Positions 50,015 through 60,159 of a stretch of 64,000 nucleotides of DNA are shown here, one piece after another. The stretch covers positions 434,001 to 498,000 of the forward strand of contig OZ025797.1 in assembly GCA_964019425.1 (NCBI GenBank), read 5' to 3'. Made by a program: the position numbers and the translations under genes. This DNA is from Flectonema sp. DT1601. Taxonomy: Eukaryota > Euglenozoa > Diplonemea > Diplonemida > Diplonemidae. Below the pieces are notes generated by a model, which was given only the letters and a program-made list of their open reading frames with translations, ran no database searches and had not been told where the DNA came from. Positions within the stretch are counted from its first letter, which is position 1. Each line of letters starts with the position of its first letter.

Positions 50015-52321
50015 TCAAAAGACGAATGATAACGATGACACAGCACTGTTATACGAGATGTTACAGAAATTTGAAGAGGATGATATCTCTACAACAGCTA
50101 AAGCCGCAGATCCATTGGATTTGAGATCTTCGAATGAAAATACTACTCATAAGGAAGTCATTCAAGAACCAAAGGAAGTCATTCAAGAACCAAAGGAAGT
50201 CACTCAAGATCCAAAGATAGATACACACCTAGATCCAAAAATAGGTCAGCAAGATGTGGATTTGGACGATAAGGAAGCAATAGTTGTTGCTAACAAGGCT
50301 TCAAAACCCAATACTCACTTCGACATCACTGATTACATAACTTCTGAAGATCAAAAGTCAAATGATTTTGTAAGTGGAACCACAAAGCTCACTAAGTTTC
50401 CCAATCATATCTTGAACACCAATCAGAATACTAACTTATGTCATGTGGAATATGCTACACCAAATACCGATGTACATATGGAATCACCAATGACCACTAT
50501 TCTAACTGGTCCACTTTATAATACGGATACACAATTTAATTACGAAAATACAACGCTTATAATTGCAACACCGCAGATTATACCAACCATCCCAAACTTT
50601 CGTAATCTATATCACAGCTCATCTGGGTGTCAAATCATGGCGGTATCACCTCCGAGAATATACAAAGTAAATACAATTGCTGCCATCTCACCCCCGAAAG
50701 TCTATCACAACGGGGACAGCATTGTTGCCATCTCACCGCCAACTATCCATGATACTAAGAGTCCAACAGATGTAACTTCACCAACTCGGATGGATATTGA
50801 TATTGACACGGTGATTGCCGTCAATAACAGAAGTTTATATGATATTGACGTCATCCCACCACCACATGTGGATACTCTTATAAATGCCAAGAAAAAGAGT
50901 AACGACTCAATTCATAAAGCTTGCCTTACCGATGTCGATAACAATAGCTTCAACGAGATATCACCACCACAAACGGATGTACATATGGTGATCAATAACA
51001 ATTATCTCAACGTAATTGAGCCTATTGCACCACCACATACGGGTGCGCATACGGTTATTGACAACAACAGTCTCGAGACATTCGAGTATATTTCACCACC
51101 GCAGACTGGATGCCTATAGTTATCGACAACAACAGTATCAACGCAAACGAACTTGCTTCACCACCACAAACTAATGTTCATATGGAGGTCAGTAACAACA
51201 GTCTCATTGCGACTGAGGCTATATCACCACCATGTTTAGAAACTCCTGAACATCGACATGTTTTTGAAACACCGGTAAAACCAAAGTCGGGAGGCAAAAT
51301 AAAAACTCCGACAACCAACAAGATTGTCCCACAAGAACCACTAACTTGTTGGAATGGACACAATCGGGAGCTTATTTATGATTTAGCAATGAATAGGCAA
51401 CCGAACAAGATTGTTACAACATACACTTCACCATCGTTAAAAGTTACAACTCCGAAAACAGTAGCACGGAATAACACTGTTGTCATAGACACAGAAGATA
51501 TTACGAACCCCGTGACTTCAATGCCGGGAAGTTTAAATGATACCCTTGAACCTTGTTCAAAACGTAACAAAAAGTCCAGTAAACTGTCTCGTAAACATGC
51601 TATGAAGCAATCCAAAAAGAAAGCTTTCAATAATGCATCTCACGAGTCAATTATCCCTAAAATTAAAGTCACTACACAATCACGTACGCAGATTAAGGAT
51701 AAAACATCGGAACCTATCAATGAAGAATCTAGTAAGATACTTCCCCAACTTAAAGAGGAAACCGGAAGTAAGAAAGATGAGACAAAGTCGCATGTTGAAC
51801 TAGAAAAGGCAACAGAAGTTAATACAATAGTTGAGAACTCGATGGCCGACGTGCCAACGACAACATCCTCGTCAGAACCATCCTACAAAGATACAACGCA
51901 TATCAAGAGGAAATGTAAATATTGCTTCAAGACTAAAAAATCAATTATTGATCATGTCCACATATGCGCAATATTCAGAGCCTCAAAGGACTTTCCATAT
52001 TACATGGATCATGATAATACAACGTATGAAGTTAACAACAGTGATGGCTCCAACAAGATCACAATGGTCATCAAGGAGAAGAAGAAACTAAACATGCGGT
52101 CTATCAAAAGAGGTGCAAAACTAATAACACAAATTCTTGAGAAAGAGGATAGTACACTAATTACACCAAAAAGAGATACCCGCAAAAGATTAAATTCTGA
52201 AAGCCCGATTCCAATAATCGAATTTGATGGATACATGCTAAGTTGCGCATCACCCTTAGCCACTGTATTTAAAACTAATGTTAAATTATCTTTATGTTTT
52301 TATGATACAACACAGTTGTAA
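49863..52321 (+). mobile_element. Repeat-rich region of the retroelement with zinc-finger-like motif
   Basis: Encodes many diverged repeats of the type SPPQTDVHMVINNNS, spaced about 25-35 residues, preceded by KEVIQEPKEVIQEPK units and followed by a lysine-rich part. Near the end, KCKYCFKTKKSIIDHVHIC looks like a C2H2/C2HC finger. No family recognised. It could be a nucleic-acid-binding accessory protein of the element. Confidence 0.5.
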
Positions 52322-53207
52322 TTTTTACAAAATCGAACATACATCCCCCCTTGTCCCCCCACCACTCCCAGATCGTTTCTCTTTTATTTTCTTTAGTTGT
52401 TTAACCCGTTGGCCTCTGGGCAAGGTAGGAGCTGGGAGCCGATCACTTCCAGCCAATACTATGAAACTACAATCTTCGCAATTGGGTCCTTACTGATGCG
52501 GGCTACCCAGACCCCTCGTGGTCATCAGTTCTGTATTTTGCTAACTAAACAAAACTAAAAACTCCCTGTTCTCAACTCCTTTGGCGTATAAACGCAACCA
52601 CAAAAGATAAGGGAAAGAAAGAAAGGGAAAAAAAAGGGATTCTACATTCGATAGCTTGTATGAGATGTTATCGATATCAACTGTTGGTGGTAACCAGAAT
52701 CCCATTTTAGTTTTCAGCCGGTTTTCAAGCAATCAAGCTATTACTGTGTTACAGTTCTTGATAAGATAAATAGGAATAAGGTCGTCATTTCCTCTTTTTT
52801 CCTCCTCCTACGATCAAGATGTTATGGCAGCACACGTAATCCTTTAGCTTTATCAGTTTAAGTCGGTTCACGGTTTCGTGCACAAACACAACTCACAAAA
52901 TATCGAAAGTAGATATCCCACAAGAATTCGACTGGTCAACTGTCGAGGTGCCTAATATCTGGAAGGGGCACATCCGTCAGCGACAGACCAATGCCACTGT
53001 GTGTTTCCGTTATGTGGAGAAATACATCCGACTGGAACGAACTGTCACCGATGCGGTGAAACGGGTGAGAAGGTCCACGCGTTCCGTGTGCCAAGGGTTA
53101 TCGCATGGTTGGAAAACCTAAAAACCCCTTCCGACCTGAATTACGTGTTTGCAAGTTTGCAGCAGCACCATTTTTTTCTTTCCTTTTTTCTTTTATAGTT
53201 ACGTATA

Positions 53208-53334
53208 GTTTTTTCTCCAACGTAGAAGAAACTCTTCAGATTGAAAGCCGATATTTCTTATGGTCATGATTTATTTTCCCCGTGCGACAGGATTTTGTCT
53301 GCGTTCAACGAAATATAAGATTTCATCTGAATGG
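53208..53334 (-). repeat. Dispersed repeat, copy D
   Basis: Closest to the copy at 21698 and to the right half of the copy at 11967. The left palindrome is partly lost, and the TCAACGAAATATAAG end is retained. Confidence 0.65.
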
Positions 53335-53340
53335 TTTTTT

Positions 53341-53603
53341 TTAAATGAAAGACTAAAAACTACGACTGGTAGCTAAGCAAGCTTCAGACTGGGAGGGAGA
53401 GTATCGACTAACAATAATAACAATAATTACAATATAGAAACCGACAACTATTCCACATCAGAGGTACGATCAATAATTTACCTCACAAAAGACAGATTGC
53501 CGAGACAGAGCGAAGAAGAAGATAGTGAGCGAATTACTACATACTTACTGTGTTTGTTTTACACGAGCCGTGAGCGAGTCCTTTCTTAGAAAAAGAATCT
53601 GAA
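53341..53603 (-). repeat. 265-bp repeat, inverted partner of 22016-22280
   Basis: Reverse complement of the segment before ATG4 paralog 2. Here it ends directly where the channel unit of copy 2 begins (about 53605), so it marks the edge of the duplication. Confidence 0.75.
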
Positions 53604-53659
53604 AATATTATTAACCAGGCTTCGATCAAAAAAAAAACAAAAAAAGCAAAAGCAAAAAA

Positions 53660-56600
53660 ATGACGAAAGGGAGCAGCGGCATTAGCAGCGGCAGCTCCAT
53701 CAGCGATTCCGAGCTAAGCTGCGACAAAGCAGTTGAATCTCTTGCAGACTCTGAATCATGGTTTGGTGAGAAATGGAATGCAATGGAAATATATAAAAAA
53801 AACCAATCTCGCGGAATGCAAGACATTGACACTACAAAAGCTGCTATCGAAAATCTTTATGAAAATGCGATATCTGGAATAGAAAATGGGAGAGATGACT
53901 TTGAGATTTCGTTGGAACAAACTACTGATAGAGCTATGAATGTGACTGAAGTCTTAGCTCAAGAAGATGAAGATGTTGGAAGTAATGATGTTCTTCTTCG
54001 ATTGGTGTGTCAAAAAACTGTAAAATATTTTATGAAGAATGTGAGAGGATTAGAATTTGAGATGTTGAAATACGTATCCCAACACAACGCAACTTTTGCA
54101 GGTTTCCAATTCGGGTTTAACGATTTCAAAACAGTCACTCTCCTAATGGCTGAGGCTAACGAAGACATGGACACTCGTGCTGCAGCTCGTTATGAAGAAG
54201 AACACTCTAGCTCATTTAAAATTAGTTCTCTCTTTTTCAAAGATACGAATCAGATTCTACGACTCCCTCCTGAAACATTAGAATCAGCGAATGGTCTTGC
54301 TGTAGCTGTAAGAGACAATGTACTGCATTATATTTATGTAGAGATTTGTAATCTTTGTACCAGTCATGATGATGATGATTCATCTGAGTCGGGTTCTTCT
54401 TCTGTTGAGGATAGTAGTATGCCTCGTGCTGTTGATATTTTAAATACTTTTAGAAATATTATACCAAAAAAGAAACAACGTCGATCTGTTTTAACAAATA
54501 TTCTAAAAACCTCTGAGAGATCTCTTACTGAAGATCGACTTGCTGCTTGCAGTATTGGATTCACAGCCAAGTCAAGACCCGTAGAACTTTTCAAAAAGCT
54601 GCAACACATTCCATTCAGTGGGAAAGAAAAACTCGACGAAGATGAAGAAAACAATTATCCTGGGCCATTTCGAGCTAAAGTAGATTCTGGAGTCCCCTTA
54701 AGTCGAGAAGCTAATTTAAAGAAGTGCAGAAAACTATTCAAACAAGGTAACATGAATATGATTCACTTTGGTCTTCAAAGAAGTGACTTTAACGGTCCTG
54801 ATATGGTGTCAAGGATTCTAAAACAGAAGGAATGTGAAAGTATCCGAGCCGATCTCATTGAGATGAGTAATTGTATTGTTTCACACACAGCTTGGAAGAT
54901 TTTTAAGCACCGAATTAGACAGAGAGTCGCAGCTGTTCCTTTATCTGATGAGGATAGCCAATACGTCAGCAAGGAAGACTTGACTAAAGCACTTATCCAC
55001 ATGGTAGAAAGACATGTCATTAAGGAGGAAGATTTCTGCGAAGTATATTTCAAACTCACAGCCATAGCTGTAGACGATAACAACGTCGACAGCACCAAAT
55101 GCCGTGGAGCCTGCGCCGCCAAATCAGCCGTTTGGAAAGATCTGTGCTACATTTTCAACGGACAGATTGACAAAAAAAAACTGTTAGTAAACTGCACGAA
55201 GAGATACACCAAAGCAATTGCTGGTCTTGGGTATCCAATCACATACGCTGAGAGACAGAGTAATTCAATAAGGAACCAGTTTTATTTTCTTTCTTATATT
55301 TTGTTTGTCATCTGTTTTACTGCTTTCATTGGAATTACAAAGGAGGCTGCTCCTGCGTTCTTCTTCAACTTTGCGATTGAAGAATACGTGGGTACAGATG
55401 AGATGGGCGACAAATCTTCTTTTTGGTTTCCTCAAAACTTCTATGACACTGTAAACGAAGAAGAATACTGGACCTGGTTTAAGGGGCCGTTGTTGGAAAC
55501 ATTTTTTAATTCAGAAAGTGGCGGCCCAGGTCTTGAAGAAACAGTTTCTTTCTCGAATAAACTAATTGGTGGTATCATGGTTAGACAACTGAGACAAGAA
55601 AAAAGACATTGTCTGGGACTCAGTGATCTCATTAATAACAATATTACATCGTGTCAACCACCCGCAGATACCAGAGCGTCAACAAACTGGAACCCAGTAA
55701 GCGACAAGCAATTGATTAATACAACAGCACCAAATACAGAACAGAAACGACGATCAGACAGTACTAGATATCCTTGTTTAGTTAGTGAATTACAAAACAC
55801 TATTCGGTTTAAGAGAACCGTTCGAGTGGCAGTTCTCTCAAATGATAAGGATATTAGTAATCTCGCAGCATACGTGTCTAGACATATTATTGAAGATCGT
55901 TTGAGTGTTTATGTTGACTTCATTGAAGATATAATTCCGATAGAGGCATTGAAACAAGTATCTGATCCCGACGGTACCATCGACGTCGTATTCGACATCA
56001 GAGACATTAGAGATGAATATGCACTAAATCAGTACACTTCAGGGTTTAAGAAGACACAGTTCTATGATGGGACTCAATCAGGTTGGTTTTTAACACCAGA
56101 AGGTAAAAAACAGTGTGAAGCATGCGCGACTACCGGTGTTAGTGCGTTGTCGTCTTTTGCGAATAGTAAAAAGTTCAGATCAACACAAATAGATGCGAAT
56201 GGTCAAAAGGAACCCACTGGAAATAGAGGAGTCATTCACAGTTATGATCCAAGATATGGAGTTCATACTTTTGTAAGTCAGTTAATTGATGGTCTGGGAT
56301 TGTCTGAAACAATGTCATCAGAAGTAATTCAAGAAGAGGATCCCCCTACAGCAACAGACCCAGTCACTGAGATTGCAAACTACACTTATATAGCTGAGGC
56401 AGCGTCATCAACTAACCAGCCTCTCATATTCTACGGAACATCATTATCAAGACTTACAGTTGGGACATCAGCAGTGAGGATTCCAATGCCGGATTATAGT
56501 TCAGATTGCTTTAACACTCAAACATCACAGTATACCTGTGGCTACCCGAAGGATAGTGGTAGTATTATCTACAGGGAAACCTTATCAGAGAAGAATCCTG

Positions 56601-58771
56601 ATATCGTTCAACTACTTGAAAGTATTCAATTTACTGACAAGGACTTGAAGACGATGATAGGATCACTTAATGAGGGAAATAATTATACGGCAGCTGCATG
56701 TTCTTGGTTGAAACAGCCAGAGACAGAATGGCTTTGGGATAAATGGGTTAGAAGAAGTCTTTCTGATGATCTCAAAAGAAGAGAAACTGAATACGCGAGC
56801 GATTGTTATGATGATTGGCATATCGAACCATTTCAATTATGGTTTAATGTTGGTGATGAGAAAGGGTACTATTCAAAGTCTGGTAATAAAACTATTCAAA
56901 AGATGCTTCAGAACTCTGATGGGTCAGATTGGATGCCGACGATGACTAGAAATGAATACCACCAAACAAAACAATCGGCCTCAGAAGGATCTCTAGAAAA
57001 TGAAACAATATGGAAACGTCAAGAACCCTGGGTATATCGTACATGTTCTGAGCTTGGTACTGCATCAGGAATCCGTTCTTACCCTGGCCTTGTGACTGAT
57101 GAGTTTAGTCAGCTGTCAACATACTACGCCTGTGGTGGTTATGGAACAGTGTTCACACTTGATCAAACATATAATGAAATAGTTAGTCAAGTTGATGATT
57201 TAATAAACAATCAGTGGATTGATGCAGCAACTCGTCAGATTGCAGTTGAATTCTTTGTTTATAATCAAAACAATCGTTTGGTAAGTAGATTCCAATACAG
57301 CGCTGAGTTGACAGCAACTGGTGGATGGGCAATGTCAAAGCAGGTCCATACTTTTAAATTCTTTCAGCAAGAAGTAACAGACTTTTCGTACTGGACTGTA
57401 CTTGTGTTAACTATTTTATTTATGATGTTTGGTATCAATGCAACTATGAGAAATATTGCTGAAGTGTGGCAGGACCGACTTAGTTCTCTACGTCACGAGG
57501 CTTTGTACGCTCACGGAAATGTGTGTCCACTTTTCACATACAGAGGATGGAGTAGAAATAGAATTCGAGGAATCGGAACAAGATTGATCTCAGCGTTTAT
57601 GGCGACTTACTTTTCTAGTTTCTGGAACGTGTTTGACACTTTCTTCTACTCATTGTTAATATGCTCATGGTTCTTAAGATATGAGCAAGTCAGAATGGGA
57701 CTAAGTGACACTAACATCTCTTGTATTAGTACCTTCCCTGGTGACTTCCAACGTATGTCAGAGTTAGCTCTCCTGCAAGAGTACTTTGATGGAGCTGCTG
57801 TGTTGTTGGCGTACTTTAAACTAATTTATTATTTGAAGGAATCGACTGAGCAAATCAGACGTCTCGTAAAAACTATTGGAAGAGCGAGTACTCTCATTTC
57901 CTACTTATTGTTATCTTTTGTTATTGTAATGGGAGGTTTCACGATATCAGCTTGGACAGTTTATGGTCCCTTGATTGATGAATTTCGTGGTGTCGCGAGT
58001 GCATTTCGAGCCTTACTGTTTATGATGATGGGTGAAGTGTCTGCTTTCTCTAGCATGTCTGATTTTAGACCAACGTTTGCGCTTGCGTTTTTTGTTATGT
58101 TTTTCGTGTTGGTTATTTCTGTGTTATTCAATCTGCTTATCGGTGTGATTACGAGTACCTTTGAAACTGTTTACATGGAGAGGTTTGACCCAAACCCATT
58201 CTTAGCGATGGCAATGCATGACCCAGCGGCAGCAACGTGGAATGCAACTCGAGCTAACGCGATGACGGTTTCTGTTTCAGAGTCAGCTATCGCTGGTGAA
58301 TTCCAACGTTTGATAACGGGTAAGCGAAACCGTTGTCCAAGAATCTTTTGGGAGATGTATAAAAAACTTCTCGTTGGATTAGAATCACCTGATCTCGGAA
58401 TCTGTCTTCGTTCTGCAGTTGCTGCTCGTATTATTGCCAGAATGAATGGAGCAAGTTTTGAACTTCAAATTGATGAAAGCGATGGAATCGATCAAGTTAA
58501 GTCGTACGACTTATCTTCTCTCTCAATTCGTTCTTTCATCGATGACGCTGTCGGTAAATCTCGCGCACCAATGCTTGAAGTCTTTCTGGTGGAACTACCC
58601 AGCAAGATTCTCGCTCACAACAAGGCTAAAGAATATGTCAGCATGCTTATTGATCATAATAATTGGCGTAAGAAAGTTGAAAAGTATATCAACTTTGAAG
58701 TTGGAAACAAACTCAGCGAGTACAATCTAAGACAGATGCGAAAACTTGATAAGCTCCTCTCTAGAAGATAA
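53660..58771 (+). CDS. Polycystin (PKD2)-type channel with embedded OpuAC-like domain, copy 2
   Basis: 1703 residues, same architecture as copy 1: cytosolic N-terminus with one SGSSISDSELSC unit, S1, split TOP domain with the OpuAC-like insert, S2-S6 with pore MMMGEV, and a C-terminal tail ending LRQMRKLDKLLSRR. The tail is probably the ancestral form, since copy 1 is frameshifted there. From the S1-TOP region through most of the ectodomain the two proteins are identical over about 450 residues. Differences cluster in the N-terminus (TSHDDDDSSESGSSSVED insert) and in S2-S6 (for example INATMRNIAEVW against IYATMRNIHRVW). Probably a functional second isoform with the same ligand site but altered gating or partners. 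Confidence 0.93.
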   Translation: MTKGSSGISSGSSISDSELSCDKAVESLADSESWFGEKWNAMEIYKKNQSRGMQDIDTTKAAIENLYENAISGIENGRDDFEISLEQTTDRAMNVTEVLAQEDEDVGSNDVLLRLVCQKTVKYFMKNVRGLEFEMLKYVSQHNATFAGFQFGFNDFKTVTLLMAEANEDMDTRAAARYEEEHSSSFKISSLFFKDTNQILRLPPETLESANGLAVAVRDNVLHYIYVEICNLCTSHDDDDSSESGSSSVEDSSMPRAVDILNTFRNIIPKKKQRRSVLTNILKTSERSLTEDRLAACSIGFTAKSRPVELFKKLQHIPFSGKEKLDEDEENNYPGPFRAKVDSGVPLSREANLKKCRKLFKQGNMNMIHFGLQRSDFNGPDMVSRILKQKECESIRADLIEMSNCIVSHTAWKIFKHRIRQRVAAVPLSDEDSQYVSKEDLTKALIHMVERHVIKEEDFCEVYFKLTAIAVDDNNVDSTKCRGACAAKSAVWKDLCYIFNGQIDKKKLLVNCTKRYTKAIAGLGYPITYAERQSNSIRNQFYFLSYILFVICFTAFIGITKEAAPAFFFNFAIEEYVGTDEMGDKSSFWFPQNFYDTVNEEEYWTWFKGPLLETFFNSESGGPGLEETVSFSNKLIGGIMVRQLRQEKRHCLGLSDLINNNITSCQPPADTRASTNWNPVSDKQLINTTAPNTEQKRRSDSTRYPCLVSELQNTIRFKRTVRVAVLSNDKDISNLAAYVSRHIIEDRLSVYVDFIEDIIPIEALKQVSDPDGTIDVVFDIRDIRDEYALNQYTSGFKKTQFYDGTQSGWFLTPEGKKQCEACATTGVSALSSFANSKKFRSTQIDANGQKEPTGNRGVIHSYDPRYGVHTFVSQLIDGLGLSETMSSEVIQEEDPPTATDPVTEIANYTYIAEAASSTNQPLIFYGTSLSRLTVGTSAVRIPMPDYSSDCFNTQTSQYTCGYPKDSGSIIYRETLSEKNPDIVQLLESIQFTDKDLKTMIGSLNEGNNYTAAACSWLKQPETEWLWDKWVRRSLSDDLKRRETEYASDCYDDWHIEPFQLWFNVGDEKGYYSKSGNKTIQKMLQNSDGSDWMPTMTRNEYHQTKQSASEGSLENETIWKRQEPWVYRTCSELGTASGIRSYPGLVTDEFSQLSTYYACGGYGTVFTLDQTYNEIVSQVDDLINNQWIDAATRQIAVEFFVYNQNNRLVSRFQYSAELTATGGWAMSKQVHTFKFFQQEVTDFSYWTVLVLTILFMMFGINATMRNIAEVWQDRLSSLRHEALYAHGNVCPLFTYRGWSRNRIRGIGTRLISAFMATYFSSFWNVFDTFFYSLLICSWFLRYEQVRMGLSDTNISCISTFPGDFQRMSELALLQEYFDGAAVLLAYFKLIYYLKESTEQIRRLVKTIGRASTLISYLLLSFVIVMGGFTISAWTVYGPLIDEFRGVASAFRALLFMMMGEVSAFSSMSDFRPTFALAFFVMFFVLVISVLFNLLIGVITSTFETVYMERFDPNPFLAMAMHDPAAATWNATRANAMTVSVSESAIAGEFQRLITGKRNRCPRIFWEMYKKLLVGLESPDLGICLRSAVAARIIARMNGASFELQIDESDGIDQVKSYDLSSLSIRSFIDDAVGKSRAPMLEVFLVELPSKILAHNKAKEYVSMLIDHNNWRKKVEKYINFEVGNKLSEYNLRQMRKLDKLLSRR

Positions 58772-59171
58772 AAATATTATTTAGGTTACTATCCTCTTCG
58801 CGCGATGTTTATCTTTTTCTTCTGACGAGTTGTTGACACCACTCACATGATTTGTGAGGGTTATAGTTATTCACTCTCCTCTGTTTTCGTTTTTGTTTCG
58901 CCACCTAACAAGGAAAGCCGTTCCTTCTTTTTCTTTTTGCTTTTCAATTTGTTACTGTTATCCGTATTCATGTCGTGGTAGATGTTAATATTGGAGAGAA
59001 TTGGGTGTCTCACTCACTCTCTTTTATTTTATTCTTGCAATCAATACGAAGTCAAGAGAGCTTATTATGTGTCAACTGATGTAGTAGTAGCCTTGTCTCA
59101 CTGTCAGTTAGCTTTTCCTTTTTTTTTTTCCTGTCCTCTTTTTTTTATTCTGCCCCTATCTTGAATAAGAT

Positions 59172-59204
<33 letters not shown>

Positions 59205-60159
59205 GAGAAAGGAGAAGAAAAGGAACACCGCAGTCACCCACTCAATAGTACGATCACCCGATCAGCTGAAGTGATGAACGGTGAAGTTCGAGTACTCGTG
59301 TCCCGTTACCACTTAGCGATTGGTTGCTGTGTTTATTTGTTTTTCTCTCTCGTTGCATTTTTTGATTACTATAATATTATAAAAAACATTCTTTATAATT
59401 GGTATTGCTCAATATCAAAATAATATCTTTTTTTTTTTCAGTAAGATTAAATGTAGCGAAGAAATATGTTTTCCCTCCCCGTTCTCAACCCCCATTGGCG
59501 TACGAACGAAACCGCAAAAGAAGAGGGGGGGAAAAAAAAGGGATTCTACATTCGATAGCTTGTATGAGATGTTATCGATATCAACTGTTGGTGGTAACCA
59601 GAATCCCATTTTAGTTTTCAGCCGGTTTTCAAGTTGCCTGATATTTAATAATTACAATCAAGCTATTACTGTGTTACAGTTCTTGATAAGATAAATAGGA
59701 ATGAGGTCGTCATTTCCTCTTTTTCTCCTCCTCCTACGATTAAGATGTTATTTAGATTAATAATCGAAACTGATTACACTTAGCAAGCAGTCATTGTTTT
59801 TGATGTTTAAATCTTTCATTTGCTGATACATCCTATCGCTGCACTTTTGTGAAAGTCTTGTCTTAGGTAGTATTTTTGTTTTGGCGTTTTTCATTCCCTT
59901 TTCTCTCATACTCCTTATCGATGTTGTCGGGTACACGTCTGAGATGCTTTTTACAGTTGCGGTATTTAAAAATCAGTTCCTTCTCAACAGGTTGATTAGA
60001 CAATTATATGTGGGAAGGTGGTGGGCCAAAAAGGAATGTTAGGTAGCACTCGCCCCTAGTCGGGACTGTTCCTTTTTACAATCTTACGAGCTTTAATAAT
60101 ATGCAATACCTAAGCAGACTTTAGTTTTCATAACAGGAACTTATTACAAACACCAACAG
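58772..60159 (+). other. 3' flank of copy 2 and intergenic region
   Basis: Collinear with the flank of copy 1 to about 59752. It preserves the uninterrupted target of the retroelement near 59477 and a TTTTTTCAG acceptor-like site ending about 59442 with no gene after it. 59753-60159 is unique and non-coding, with TCATAACAG ending at 60136, 23 bp before the next start. Confidence 0.6.

Larger units (their letters stand above)
46764..52561 (+). mobile_element. Penelope-like retroelement, about 5.8 kb
   Basis: The limits come from comparison with copy 2 of the duplicated flank, where 59477 reads straight through. Parts in order: a short left region with a long perfect hairpin, a reverse transcriptase of the Penelope-related type, a papain-fold protease-like domain, a large repeat-rich protein with a zinc-finger-like motif, and a short non-coding tail. 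No LTRs, capsid or envelope are seen, and no GIY-YIG endonuclease is recognised. The coding capacity is spread over several frames with an estimated three to five interruptions, so it looks broken though fairly young. Insertion is later than the channel duplication. Confidence 0.8.
52562..53659 (+). other. Spacer between the duplicated channel units
   Basis: 52562-52822 is the continuation of the duplicated 3' flank (partner 59478-59752). From about 52900 to 53180 there is a coding-like fragment with PLCGEIHPTGTNCHRCGETG, a zinc-ribbon pattern (two CxxC pairs), without a start codon or a complete frame; its origin is unknown and it looks like a gene or element relic. Then follow two dispersed repeats (53208-53334 and 53341-53603) and the leader of channel copy 2 with CCAG at 53618. 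Confidence 0.6.

Noticed and set aside
46764-52561. LTR retrotransposon or integrated virus
   Set aside because: No long terminal repeats, capsid, integrase or envelope; the reverse transcriptase motifs fit Penelope-related elements better.
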